This document shows, piece by piece, positions 37,801 to 49,808 of a stretch of 64,000 nt of DNA. Below the pieces are notes generated by a model. It was not told the origin of the DNA and ran no database searches. It saw only the letters and a program-made list of their open reading frames with translations. A program made the position numbers and the translations under genes. Position 1 is the stretch's first letter. Every line of letters starts with the position of its first letter. The DNA is from Archilochus colubris (lineage: Eukaryota > Chordata > Aves > Apodiformes > Trochilidae), in contig CM041084.1 of NCBI GenBank assembly GCA_023079485.1, positions 71,085,709 through 71,149,708 on the forward strand. Reading direction: 5' to 3'.

Positions 37801-39493
37801 GTAACTGCAAGCCTCTGGAAGGAAAAGGTGCATTTATTCTGTAAAGAAAGTCTGCTACCACACAGTTCCGAATTTTTCCATTTAGAAATCAGTCTCTACT
37901 TGGCAACAGTCCTCAATTTTCACCTGCAGAACTCGATCAAAGGACTCTGAAAATACAGTAACTGTTTAATTTCAGAGTCACTGAACAGAGAGAATGAAAA
38001 AAAAAAAGTATGGTACTGCATATTTTTAAATTTTCAGATATGCTGGAGTTTTTTGTTAAAGCTAAGTCAGATTATGTGAAAGAACTTTAGCTTAAGATGT
38101 TGGTTTATTGTATGAAGGTCTCTTTGTTTTAACTGATTTTGTATTATTGTACTTCCCTGGTAGTAAATATTTTTTCTTAGAAATAATACCAATTAGCTGA
38201 GGTATGGTGGCAAGCAAAACATTTCCTTGATGAAAATCTTTGGAGTTTGAAGTTTGTTATTCAGACATTCCAAAGTGAGAGAAACTTTTAGTGGAAAATT
38301 TGTGTGTCACTTGTGTTTATCATAAACTCTATCTGTGTTTTATAAATAGTCTAAATGGATTCCAAGCATTTATTCTGCTATAATACAATTTAAACATGGG
38401 ATTTAACTTTTGGAGCTTAGACAGTTTTTGAAAACTGTACTAATATGAGAGCAAAGAAGGAGAGGCTAAAAATCTGGTTCTGGAAAGATTCATAAGTTTT
38501 TACTTTTGGCTGTAGTGCAATCAAGATTTTTCTCAAGAACTTTTGAAAAACTTTATATTGCTTCTCCATCTTACCCCTGCAACCTCCCTGGCCAGTTTGT
38601 TTGTTGTTGTTGAAAATGGGTCATTTGTTTTCTTCTGATTTTTTGCAGAGAAATTGTAGCCCTAAATATGGAGTGTGGGAAAGTTGGCTTGTGCCCAGTC
38701 ATGGGGAACATGTGACCAGATGCATTTTCCTGCAGTCAGAGCTTTAACCAGAGACAATCCCTGAAAAAGAATGAGCCCTATATTATCCATTACTTAATGA
38801 TGCTATTAAACTTGCCTTATGAAGGTAGCTGGAGAAGGAATTTACATCTGGTTTTGTGACATGCAAATAATAACACCTATCTTATAGGCCTGTGTCCTCT
38901 TATTATCCTACATAACCTGTAGATAGGTATAATACCTATTACTACTATTATGACCTTCAACAGCTGCCTGTTCTGCAGCAACCATACAGCTACAGAGTTT
39001 AATGTTTCAAGAGGCAGGAGAAGGTAAGTAGCAGAATAAAGACCCAGAACTTCATACTAGCAGATTTCAACTTGACTCGTGGAGCTGTGTAGGAAGAGCC
39101 TGCTTCAGAGACCAAAGTATTTTGGGAGTGTTGGAAGACATTGACACAGCCTTCAAGAGATGTTGAGAAAACAAGGAAGGCTCCTGTTGGCACAGTAGCA
39201 GCAAGCAATGTGTAGGCCTGCTGCTAAATGGGGTTGGCAAGTTAGGTTAAAAATGACACAGAAAAAGCTAAAATACCTTCTTTGCATTAGTTGTAGTAGG
39301 TAAAGTAAGCCTTAAGTCCCTATGATAGAAAGCAATAGCCTCTGACTAATAGAGGGGGAAAATATCTGAACCATAAGATCCAATTGGGTTGTGTTGTAAA
39401 GAGAAGTGGTGGGATCCTGTTTATTGGGAATATGGAATACTCTGATTAGTGGGTACCTGTATAACCTCTTATAAGGCCCTGATTTTGACAGAA
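34833..39493. other. Unique non-coding DNA
   Basis: No gene or named repeat recognised. It includes a TTTG-rich tract at about 34988-35018, A runs at 35835-35844 and 37997-38007, and a 15-T run at 36082-36096. Small open frames (for example 35297-35551 and 36261-36467) lack recognisable features. Confidence 0.55.
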
Positions 39494-39553
39494 AGCTGGA
39501 TCAAGTGAACTCCAGATGTCTTCTTCCAACTGGACTTTTCTGTGTTTCTGTGG
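39494..39553 (+). mobile_element. CR1 3' tail fragment
   Basis: A decayed CR1 3' UTR. GCTGGATCAAGTGAACTCCAGATGTC is followed by TTCCAACTGG and TTTTCTGTGTTTCTGTGG, in the CR1 order (GGACTAGATGA, CCAGAGGTC, TTCCAACCT, octamer of the TTCTGTG type). No coding part is recognisable upstream. Confidence 0.6.
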
Positions 39554-41889
39554 CTGTGCAAAAAACTCTGATTTAACTCCTTGAAAAAATGTCTACAGAC
39601 TGAATTTAAGACTAATGTAAGCAGTTTCTGTGTTACTCAAACTAGGTGAATTGTGCATGCACACACATACAAAGCAAGAGCTGAGTTTACTCTTAAAACA
39701 GTCAAGGTAAATGCAAAATATGGGTGTATTTTAGCGCAAGATATGCAAGACTGATATTAAAGCTTCTAAAAAGCTGTCTCAGGCCATTTATAAGATGGGC
39801 TGGTGAAGTTATCTGCTTTATAACATCCTGCAGAACAGCTACTGTTTTTTCTGCTGTTTTTTAATCATGAATGCATGAATGCAGTTGGAACTGTAACAAA
39901 GTAATAAGCCCTCATAACAAGCATTCTACAGGAAATGGAAAAATGTGGGATTTGAACTTGTTGGATTCCCTTGATGTCATTCTCTGAAAAACCCACCTTG
40001 TAGTTATTGGAAGAGAAGACACCAGTGAAACAAAATCCATGATGTTGGTGCCCACTAATGAAACAGGTTTAGAGATACAGTATGGAAAAGACTTTGTTGG
40101 ATACAAGTTACCTTGTCCCATAGAGGTGAGTGGATCAGTGACTGTTGGAGATGGCTGTAACCTAAAAATATGGGCCCCTTTTTTGGCACAGACAGGCACA
40201 GTTTGTTGCAGTGGCTTTATCTTGGTCTTTGGGCTCTCAGAACCAGTGAAAATAAACCCTTATTGAACAGATGTTTTTTTTTTTTATAGGCAGGAAAAAT
40301 TTTCTTTGACTCATTTACAGCACTCCATAATCTGCTGAGGAAAGCAAACCTTGTGGGTAGAAATAATTTCACATAGTCTAATAGTGTAATAGCTCTGTTA
40401 TGGGAGTGCTTTTTGTTTTTTGCTTGTGGTTTTTTTGTTGATTGTTTTTTTCTCTTTGTACAAATGTGTAGATCATATATCTTTAAGTATGGTATTGATA
40501 TGTTATGACCTAGATGAAAGTGTCTTAAATCAGTTTTTTCTTCAATCTTGTTACTGCGTATTAACTGTGAACATGATTATTCTTTAGTCTGCCAGTCAAG
40601 CTGTTCAGAGACAAGGAAAAAAAAGTGAAGCAGAGGGGAGAGAATAGATTCTAAATTTTTGTTCAGTGGGGCCAGAAGGACCACAACCCAAACTTCCCAC
40701 ACCATATGATATGCTTCTGATATTCATATCAGAATAGCCAGATGATATATTAGAAAACAGCAAAACCACATTTCTGTTGCTATTTTTTTTCCCTTTAAGG
40801 AGAAGTGAAATACTCCAGGTGTAATTGGAGCACAATTTTTTAAGGAAACTTTTAGAGGAACACTGGCACAGAAATCTCTTACCCTGATCCTGCTTCCTGG
40901 GGAGGGTGCCTGGTAGGCATGTGTGAAAGGGCTTTCCTAGCTGTGCTTGTGAGTACCCAGGCTATTCTAGTAAGGCAGGACTCAGCTTTGCTGTGAAGTG
41001 CATCAACAGCTCTGGAGAGCAGAGGCTGACATCTGTTTATCCCCTAGATGTATTTGGTGCTGGCCCTGGTAGGTCAGATTTCCCTCTGATGTATCAGTTT
41101 GTCTTGGTGATCATCCTCAAATTTTCTTCTAAAGGCTGAAGGTAGAGCTTAATCATCTTTATTTTTTCCCTGGATGTGGGGACCAGGGCCTGTAGTGAGT
41201 GAGAGCTGGAGCTTTTATGCTGGCAGTTGTAATTTAATGCTGAGCTCTGCTCTACATCTGAGGCTCCAAGATGACCATTTCAGGATTGTCACTGTTTAAG
41301 GGGAGCCAGGCTAATTTTATCATATCAATATGAGGACCTAGAGAAGAGGGTATTTAAGACCCTGAGGGATCTGGGGGCAGAAAAGAGAAGGGTCACTATT
41401 CTCTTGCATTTCTTCCCAAACTCTGTACAGGACAGGAGTGCTGGAAGTATCTCCCCTTCTTGTTCCCTTCTTCCTTGCTGCTTCCTGCACTTGGATGTCT
41501 TGGGGAGAGGTTTCTGCTCTTTGTCATCAGCTTACCATGTGCTCTGTAGGATCTGAAAATGTTGGGTGCTGGGAAGAGTCCTGGACCCTTTTCCCAAGTC
41601 AACTCTGCTGCAAGGCCCACTTGGACAATTGTATCAGTAATCATCAAGATTGGGTTTTGTGTATATTTGTTCCTCATCCCATGTGTTACTATCTGTGCCC
41701 TGTTCTAGTAAACCTGTTATATTTTTAACTTCCCATTTAAGTCTCACTTCGTTACTTCCCCTTTACTTTCACTTGGGAGGGAACTAATAGGAAGAAATTC
41801 TGTTCTCTGGGTTCTAGTTTGTCCTAATCACTAAACTGAGACAGGTATACCATATCTGCTATACTGCAATTCAACTTAGAATAATAGAT
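39554..41889. other. Unique non-coding DNA
   Basis: No gene or repeat recognised. A 12-T run lies at 40274-40285 and a T/G-rich stretch at about 40408-40460. The open frames at 41396-41728, on both strands, look incidental. Confidence 0.5.
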
Positions 41890-42780
41890 TTTTTTTGGCT
41901 CTAGTTGAGCTTTGATCCTTATTTTCATATTCTAACAATGTTTTTTGTCTCCCTGAATGGCCTGCCCCTTTTTTCAAAGGCTATAATTTTTATTTTTTTT
42001 TCTTTTTCTCCCCGAGTTCCAACTAAAGCTCTTTGTTCAGCCAGGCTTGGAATTTCCCCTGCTTGGCTCATCTTTTGGCACACTGAAATGGCCTGCTTCT
42101 TTTACCTTTTTTGTAAAAAGGTAAAGTCTGCCCTCCACAAGTCCAGGGTAGCAGTTCTTCTGACCCTGCTTCCTTATTTCTCCAAGGATCAAACTCTATT
42201 GTTTCATGGTTGCTATGCCCAAGATGGCCTCCAGCTGTCACATCCTCCACAAGCCTTCTCTGTTCACAAGCAGCAGGTCCAGCAGGGTGCCTTCCCTACT
42301 TGACTCACTCACCAGCTGTGTCAGCAAGTTATCTTCTGCACACTCTAACAACCTCCTAGACTGCTTCCTTCCTGCTGCATTGTATGGGCTGCTGATCATG
42401 AGACTTCTCTCAGCTGCTTATAGAATATTTATTCTGCCTCTTCATCCTGGTTGGGTAGTCTATAGCAGATTCTCACCACCATGTCTTCCTTGTTGGCCTT
42501 CCCTCTTATTTTTACCAATATTCAACCCTCTTATTACCATCATTAAGCTCTAGGTGATCAAAATCCTCCCTAACATACAGGGCCACCCCACTGCCTCTCC
42601 TGTCTTGCCTATCCCTTCTGAAAGGTCTAAACTCACTGATTGCAGCACTCCAGCTATGCAAGTCATCCCACCAAATTTCTGTGATGGTAACCATAGCACA
42701 GTTTTCCTGCTGCACAATCACTTCCAGCTCTTCCTGTTGGTTATGTGCATTACTGTAGGTATACTTAAGTCATCTTCAGT
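41890..42780 (-). mobile_element. CR1 LINE endonuclease fragment lacking its 3' end
   Basis: Minus-strand ORF2 sequence. It runs from the start of ORF2 (QEELE...VQQEN near 42730), through the endonuclease (ITEIWWDDLHSWSAAISE, RRDRQDRRGSGVALYVRE, with GGHLGHSNHETIEF near 42210-42235) to the linker (QAWLNKELWLEL near 42030; a decayed KKGQAIQGD near 41965; KIRIKAQLE near 41900). It stops at about 41890 without RT, C-terminus, 3' UTR or octamer. Ordinary CR1 copies lose their 5' end instead, so a later deletion or rearrangement removed the 3' part. Frameshifts are present. Confidence 0.9.
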
Positions 42781-44085
42781 CGATTTACCATAGAGTAGGG
42801 AGGTAAAAGGCTGAGGTTTGGTCTCTGTTTCCCTGTTAGTGGCTTTATCTGGGTCACTCTCATGGAAAAACCTGAACAGAGACTTAATGGCAGGGCTCTA
42901 CTCAAAGAGTATCATTAAGCCACTGCTACTGTTGAAGCTTCTTACAAAGCCAGCCTCTCTTGCCGTGCAATGATGTCTAATGCATTTGCACTCTGAAAAC
43001 AGAATTAATTAATTTATGCTCAAATCTTCAAAATTTGTAGAGCAACAGAGCCTAGCCTGATGACCTCATCCTGTACTCGCCTCTTAGCTTCGGCCTGCAA
43101 ACCAATTTCTTGGTTTGGTTTCTCACCCATGACTTTGCCCTCGAGTCCTAAAATGAAAAATACCAAGGTGGTTTGTTTTTCAAAATGATAAGGAATTTTC
43201 TGGCTTAGAAATTATAGGCAGAGGTCTCTGTAGTCACTGGAACGATACCAACCTTAAGCAGCTCTGTCTTGAGAGCTGCAGACAGATGATGCCAAAGAGA
43301 AGCGTGTGACTCAGCACCAGCAGTGCTGGATGGAGATGCATGTCCTTCCAACACTGTAAAATCAAATGCTGTCAGATCACTCCTCTCCCCTGGCTGCACA
43401 GAGTCTCTAGTTAGGAGTCTCTTGAAGGAGCATTATAAACCCATATTTTGTCTACTACTGATCCTTCAGGCGTCACTTAGGGCTGCTGGCAGGGAGACAG
43501 AGACCCTTTGTTGTTTGATAGGTTGGATCCCTGTAGAAAATCAAAAGTCAGCTGGGGGAGCTAAGGGATTTAAGTTATGGATGTGCAGAGATGAAATAAA
43601 CATGAGTAAAATCCCAGCATCCTTAAAGCTCCAGTAAATATGGCTGGGCATTGGAAAAATACTATATGTATCTATATATCAACCCTTCTAAATACCCTTA
43701 GTACTTGCATGCCATGAATTTCATCAACTCCTTTCTCTGTTACCTGTTTCTTTTCACCTGCTACTGTGTCCTGTTTGTCTAGGGGATTGATACTTATCTG
43801 CTTTTACTACTAGCACTATGTGGAACATGTAATATTTTTTTTTTCCTCATCTTTTTTTCTCCTTGCTGACATGCAGATTGAAATAAAGTCTCCTCCTGTC
43901 ATTTACAATCGGATTTTCGTTTGGAAATCAAGTCAGTGTAAATGTATTAATGCTTCAACAGTTACAATAATATCACAAGGAAGTGGAAAATAATTATATA
44001 ATGGAACACTAGGAAATAGATGTAGGTTTGAACATTGAAGCAGGTTAGCTTGGTTGTAAAAATGAGTGTAGTTCCACTTGCTGAC
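42781..44085. other. Unique non-coding DNA
   Basis: No repeat recognised. A minus-strand 64-codon frame at 43205-43399 has a pyrimidine-poor acceptor-like CAG before its central part and is discussed among the findings. A 10-T run is at 43835-43844. Confidence 0.45.
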
Positions 44086-44265
44086 TTTAAGTAACTAAAG
44101 TGGAGACCACAGGTGTCCTAGAGAATTTGGAAATCTACCCTGTTACTGTTAGACAGACCCTTTAAGTATTTTTAAGTAACTAAAGTGGAGACCACAGGTG
44201 TCCTAGAGAATCTGGAAATCTACCCTGTTACTGTTAGACAGACCCTTTAAGTATTTTTAAGTAAC
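44086..44265. repeat. 85-bp tandem duplication
   Basis: Copy 1 is 44086-44170 and copy 2 is 44171-44255, followed by the first ten bases of a third copy (44256-44265). The two copies differ at a single position (GAGAATTTGG against GAGAATCTGG), so the duplication is recent compared with the CR1 copies. The unit is not simple sequence and encodes nothing recognisable. Confidence 0.97.
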
Positions 44266-44664
44266 TTGCATACGGTGGTAGAAGGAACTTTTATCACTTG
44301 TGAATAGCTAGATCTAACTGTTATAGTATTCTATATAACCTCCTTTTAGAGGATATTTTTCTTTTGCATTTAAACTAGTATCTCTATCAGATATTTATTG
44401 TTTTTCTGTTTAAGGGACTGAAAAAGTTTGCCAGTGATACCATCTACTACTATGTTGACTCTGCAGCTAGAAACCTGTACATTCCCTACAGAAAGATTTT
44501 TTTTTCCTATTAAAAAATAAAAATAATCAGGTATATTTGACACCAAGAAAATGTGTCTTCTGAGAAACAGAAGAGACCACTGAATTTTCTTCAGCAGGCT
44601 GTAGAGTTTCCCCATCTCATTTTTCTCACTGCAGAGAATTTGTTTTATTCCTCCTTTGTCTCCA
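44266..44664. other. Non-coding DNA next to a possible exon
   Basis: A minus-strand frame continues through part of this stretch (down to 44370) without recognisable features. Nothing else was seen. Confidence 0.4.
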
Positions 44665-44873
44665 CTACTGATCTCTTTCATCCTGATATGCAGGATGGAA
44701 GTAAGCATCCTGATTTGTTCTGCTGAAGTCGCAGGGGAATTCAACATCCTCATTCTGAAATGTATTATGCCTGACTTTTGTTTGGATTTGCGGAAGAGGA
44801 CGTTGCAAAAGGGCCCTCTTCCCACCAGGATACTCCACAAGGGGCTTGGTGTAATTGCTGCTCTTGCGTTTGC
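44665..44873 (-). other. Possible coding exon, unidentified
   Basis: The minus strand has a plausible splice acceptor, CCTTTGTTCTCAG, ending at 44874. It opens a frame of about 69 codons ending in a stop at 44665, with coding-like variety (KRKSSNYTKPLVEYPGGKR..., ending YFHPAYQDERDQ). A second acceptor-like TTATCTTTTCAG lies 39 bp upstream (ending 44913). The other two minus-strand frames are also open here, one for 191 codons over 44370-44945, which is unusual for AT-rich DNA but weakens the frame choice. No known family was recognised. It could be a terminal exon, an exon of a lineage-specific transcript, a decayed pseudogene, or chance. Confidence 0.2.
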
Positions 44874-44913
44874 CTGAGAACAAAGGCTTTCAGCTTCTTC
44901 CCCAAATATTCTC

Positions 44914-47187
44914 TGAAAAGATAAATTTAGGGCAGATTTTCTCACTGCACCAACTAAAATAATTGTTTAGCTGTGCGAAGAACCTTGAACAGTACTCCAG
45001 AAAATAGAAGCCTCTTCTAATTGCACCCTTATTCTGCAAAGTTTTGCCTTTGAACTGCTGGGTGAACTGAAACAACTGTTTGCTGTTCCAGCTCAGGCCA
45101 GCATTTCATGGGCTGAATTAATGTCAAGCATGGGAAATTCTGAATGATTTCGACATTTCATGAAGTACTAAAGCATGATCATTCGGCCTAGTGTGTCTTC
45201 AAAACTTTAACTTCCTACACAGAAGTAACAGTAATACCTTTTCTCCTCAGTTATTCTGCTGTTTGGAAAACACATTTGTCTTAAAGGAATTCCAATATTT
45301 CACATCAATAGTTAGAACTAAATCTTTTTTAAATTTTGAAAGACTTCAGATTGAAATTCCCCACCCCAAGGAAAATTATGACCTGGTATTTTCAGCGAAA
45401 GTTCTTTCCATGAAAACACTTGTTGAAGGATTTGTAGACTGTTCTAGAAATGATTTCAAGGTAACTGCTTCTAGAATTCCATTTCATGTAAAAGTAGAAG
45501 CTTCTCTATTATTTCAGCAGAAGAAAAATTAGTTTTTCACCAAATGTTTATGAATGAGTTGCATATTATGAAGAATGATTTAGAAATACTGTCTTTTAGG
45601 GAATTGAAATTCCACCATATCCTGGTATTTAGATTTTCTTGTATTCATCTAACTGCTGTCATATCATTCACAGGCAAAATTTCAAAGCATTACATGAGTG
45701 CTTAGCAGAAATCTCTCAGCCAAATTTTTTTCTAACAGTTTGGAAGCTTTTCATAATAGATCAGAAGAATCCTGTCCAACAGCATCAAATTTAGTAAAAA
45801 AAAAGTAGAAAGAACAATAATGTCTTTTGTTTTCAGCAAGAAAGCTACATGGTGGGAAGCCATGCTGCAGACATGAGCTGAAAAGTTATGTAAAGAATAT
45901 CAGATATCAAGATTTTCACTCGATATAAATAATGTGATTTGGTGCTGACTTTGGAAAATGCTGAGCATCTGCAGAGCTGATGGGTTTCAGCTAGCAAGTA
46001 ACATGCTTATTACTTTTGAAAACTGACGAAAGCTTGCCTAAGTCACATAGATAGAAAGTCAGGCATCTAAAATCAGTTTGTAAGATAATGATTTCAGGTG
46101 TACTCACTGGCAGGTTCCGGTACCCGAATCCTCTTTTTTATGCCAATAATTCTCTTTTTATGCCTATGTCTTGCATAATGTAAGACAATACCAAAACATT
46201 AGCTCTATAGCGTTAGCTCTATAGGCAATAGTAGAATGAAAACCAACCAAACAAGTGAGACTTGTCTTAAAGTATACTATTGTTTCTCTAGGGGAAAGAA
46301 AAAAAAACAAAAGGTGGGGGGGAGGAGTGGAGGAGGGAGAGAGGTACCAAAACCAACCAACTGAAATAACCCAAACTAAAATAATAATAAACCCCACACG
46401 TCACAAATCTCAGAGCTCTTTCATGGCATTTATGTCACTGGCATCCCAGCTTAGCATTAAGTGGTGGTACATAGTGTAATGTCTATCTTTTTATTAACAT
46501 GTTCTTCATTAGTATAAACGGTCAGCTGGAATCATCTTTTTTCAAAATATGTTGTATTTTTTAGCTCTAGCTCAGTATGAAATACTACAGTTATCACTGA
46601 GATAAAAGAAAAAACAGCAACAAAAACATTTGGAAAATTGCCAAATTGCAGGCAATATGTCACTTCTGAGGAAATAAGTCAAAACACACAATTTTCACAA
46701 TTTTTTATATTCCTGTTTTCTGTATTTGTGCCAAAAAAACTAGTATGTAGCTGTTTAAAGTTTCAATGTAAGAAAGGGTAGAGGGATGAAACTCAACTCT
46801 TACCTCCAAAATTCCTCGCTTTTGTGCATTTATGTTGGACTTTTAACTTTATTATGAAGTCATAACAGTTTATCATTCAAATAGGTACATAGGGAGTGTT
46901 AACCACAGGCCATTGACAGAGTAAGCCATGCATTCACTGTAAGTATGCACACTTAAAGTCTATGAAAAACTGAGCACGTGCCTGAACTTCTTGCTTCTTT
47001 AAATAGCAGTTCCTTTTTCCTTGGACTTCTATACCCAAAGGCACACATGAACACCAGGTTGAATACATTTGAATTACCTCATAACCATTCTGGGAAGAGA
47101 GAAGCATAGAAAGCAGGTACAAACAACTGGCTCCAAGGCATACCTCTCTGTTTATTTTGACAGATGAGCATTATCAAAAGAGGATTA
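44914..47187. other. Unique non-coding DNA
   Basis: No gene or named repeat recognised. A 113-codon AT-rich plus frame (45191-45532) has no recognisable domain. A purine-rich, G-rich tract lies at 46291-46343. Confidence 0.5.
46291..46343 (+). repeat. Purine tract with G-rich core
   Basis: About 53 bases are almost all purine on the plus strand: a run of A, then GGTGGGGGGG followed by GGAGGAGTGGAGGAGGG. It could form a two-tetrad G-quadruplex or triplex. No regulatory role is implied by the sequence alone. Confidence 0.7.
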
Positions 47188-47330
47188 AATTACAGGAAGG
47201 CTATGCCTGTGTTAGCAAGTGAATCTGCAGAGTAAAACCCTGTGGGCACTCTGTAAGAGTTTGTGGAGATGTTCCTTTGTACCAGCTCTGAAGTGTGTCT
47301 TCTGGCTTAATTTCATCTAAAAGGGATATA
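47188..47330 (+). repeat. Dispersed repeat, copy A
   Basis: This stretch aligns by eye with 49809-50003 in the same orientation. Shared blocks are GGATTAAA, TAAAACCCTGTG, CCCACTCTG-like/GGCACTCTG, GAGATGTTCCTTTGTA against GAGAGGTTCCTTCATA, and the long shared TTCTGGCTTAATTTCATC. Divergence is considerable, with indels. I do not recognise the family. It may be an unlabelled interspersed repeat or an old local duplication. Confidence 0.65.
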
Positions 47331-48166
47331 GATTGTCTGCTCTGAGACTGCCCATGAATGCAAACCAAAGTGAGGTACATAGGGAAGGACTGAGAGATTC
47401 ACTTAAAAAGTACACCTGATGTACACAGAATCACTGATATGTAGACTTACCCAAACTGCACTTGATCAAAAGACCTGCATTCAGAGCAGTAATCCAATGA
47501 AACAACATCCTCATTTTTAAAAAATTGACTTCTTAGATAATAACAGGAGTTGAAATGAGTATGAATATAAAACAGCCTTCTGAGACAGATTTGCAAGACA
47601 GATGAGTTAGGTTAAAGCAGGTGATGCTGTATCTAGTGTATGCAGTGGATATGGACGTTGCTTTGCTGCGATGTGCTGGTATGGCTGAAGTCTTGTTCAG
47701 AGAAAAGTGTATTCCCAGAAGTTGCCATACATTAGAATACTGTTATTATGGTGCCTTGCAAAAGGTAATGGAAATGAAACTGAATAACTGGTCTATGAAG
47801 CTACTTTTGAAACACTCAGCTTTTTATAGAGACTGAAATCTTTTCTACAGAGAGTTGGAAACTGTCATATTATATAGGGCAATTAGCATGTCTCCTGTAC
47901 TTTTTATAATATGTACTTTAAAAGACTCGTTACCATAATATTTGTTTTTGTGTGTGTAACTGTTGACTTCATAGGGAAGTCACATTTGTGCTCAGACCAT
48001 GATTTATGTCCTTTATAATGCTCTTGGGCAAGAGCTTCAGCTGGTGTAACAGGATGCAGTTCTATTGAAGTCATTGGAGAACCTTCTACTTAAACGTACC
48101 TATTATCTTACTTTCAAACTCTCTTTCTGCTTTGTTGGATGTTGTGAAAAATTGAGAAATTGCAAG
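47331..48166. other. Unique non-coding DNA
   Basis: No gene or repeat recognised. A 71-codon plus frame (47621-47836) has no recognisable features. Confidence 0.45.
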
Positions 48167-48218
48167 GTGACAGGATAATTCAGATGGGGAGGGTGCTCTG
48201 GAAGTCTTAACGCCTGCT
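48167..48218 (-). mobile_element. CR1 3' tail fragment
   Basis: The plus strand reads CAGGATAATTCAGATGGGGAGGG, then TGCTCTGGAAGTC, close to the reverse complement of a CR1 3' UTR end (octamer, CAGGTTGGAAGGGACCTCTGGAGGTC). Only about 50 bp is recognisable. Confidence 0.5.
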
Positions 48219-48379
48219 ATGCTAGTAGTAATTTTCATAGTGTAATTTAAAAAAAAGATGGTAGTGATACTTTTTTCTGCAAAACTCTGCCTAGCTGTAT
48301 CATAATGTTTGAGAGTTCTATGAAGGAATATCTTTTATTTTCTGAAGAAAACTATGCTTTGCCAGTGAGGGATTTCAAG

Positions 48380-48622
48380 ATAATCAATCTGCTTAGTTTA
48401 TCAAAGATGAGGTTAAGAGGTGACTGGATCAGGATCTGAAAATACCTGTGTGGAGAGTAACATATTTTTTAATCTTAGCAGAAAAAGGTATAACAAGATC
48501 AAGTGTCCAGAAGCTGAGAACAGATAAATTCAGGTTTTAAAAGGGAAAATTTTAATCACTGAGATATTTAATCGTTATGGCAACTTATTAAAAGTGACTT
48601 TGAATTATATATCAATTGAAGT
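48380..48622 (+). mobile_element. Ancient CR1-type LINE C-terminal fragment
   Basis: Plus-strand sequence resembles the last part of ORF2 of old CR1/L3-like LINEs. An LSKMRLRGDWI-like stretch is encoded near 48400-48430, a GTATAACAAGATCAAGTG-like stretch lies near 48488-48506, and GAAGCTGAGAACAGATAAATTCAGGT follows (family form: ...AAGCTAGACAAATTCAGAC). There is no tail. It is highly decayed and ends are approximate. Confidence 0.55.
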
Positions 48623-48648
48623 ACTTTGAATTATATATCAATTGAAGT
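48597..48648. repeat. 26-bp perfect tandem duplication
   Basis: ACTTTGAATTATATATCAAT plus TGAAGT occurs at 48597-48622 and again at 48623-48648 with no mismatch. It lies at the 3' edge of an ancient LINE fragment. It is probably a recent replication-slippage event. Confidence 0.95.
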
Positions 48649-49808
48649 TTTTAAATCAAGAATTAATATATTTTGAAAAGTATGTACTTGAATTTGGAAG
48701 TTACGGGGTTATGTACAGATTTCTGTACTAAAAAATCTATGGCTTGTTTTAAGAAGTCAGTCTAAATAATAACATTTTTCTCCTATGTGCATCAGTGATG
48801 CATATGTTCTCATTTGTGACTTTTGTGTTCAGATTCCATACTGTACTCTAGCTGCAAACTCATTTTAGTGTCCTGAACATCATTTTAGAATGTTTACAAA
48901 CACAGATGCAATAGTATAATAAGCAAAGATAACTGAACTACTAGAGATGTAAAAGATACGTGCTGGGTTTTGTGAACTTCAGGAGAGTAGAAGAGCTCTG
49001 ACCAGAGTCTTGAGAATCATGACCATGTTTTCAGTGTTAGTCTGGGTAGGTTCCTTGCGTTTGTATTACTAGAGCTGACAATGCATGCCTGGATTAGAAA
49101 CTGTAGGAGAAAAGAGCTAACAATGCACATGAGACTTCTTTTTCACAGAGGCTGTGGCACTGCAGAACCACTGTTTCAATTAGCATGGGCTGAGTGAGAA
49201 GTGTATCTTTGTTTTGCCTTTTTTGCATTAGAAGAGGGTGACAGAAGGCTGCTGGAGAGGCTCATGGTGCATCTTGGGCATTTTGGAAATGATGGGAGTA
49301 CTCAGGGCTCTGCCCAGTCACATTTTCTGCTTCATGAAGTAAAAGTAGTCAGAGTTGGGGTGGTAGGAACTCACTCAAACTTATTCATCTGAAGAAACAG
49401 GCAAAACTCAGTTCAATGAATGTGTAAATCAGCCTGGGTCAGTGTATGTGTCCGTCCTGCACTGTAGTGGTGCAAGTCTTGAGGTGTCTAGGGAATTCAT
49501 AAACCAGCATGGAGGGCGATGTGAGAATGAAGTTTGGTGACCACAACCAACCATACCATGAGTACTAGTAGTACAAATAAAGATAACTGAGACAAAAATC
49601 TTCAGAAACTCCTGATATTGAATCATACCATATTATAGGCTTTGCTCTGCTAATATTTCTCACATGGTGTGCTGCTGAGAAAGCATTGGAGCTGTATGGA
49701 AAATAATAAATTCTTCAGTTCTGGGTCAACCTCTGTCCCCATCAAAGCAGGTAAATAAACTGATTTTGGGTTATTTTACAAAGTGAAAAAATGGATAATT
49801 CTTATCTT
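48649..49808. other. Unique non-coding DNA
   Basis: No gene or repeat recognised. Confidence 0.45.

Noticed and set aside
45191..45532. 113-codon plus-strand frame
   Set aside because: AT-rich, no recognised domain, no plausible splice or promoter context.
46190..46225. Short repeated TTAGCTCTATAG words
   Set aside because: A 13-bp imperfect duplication, too short to interpret.
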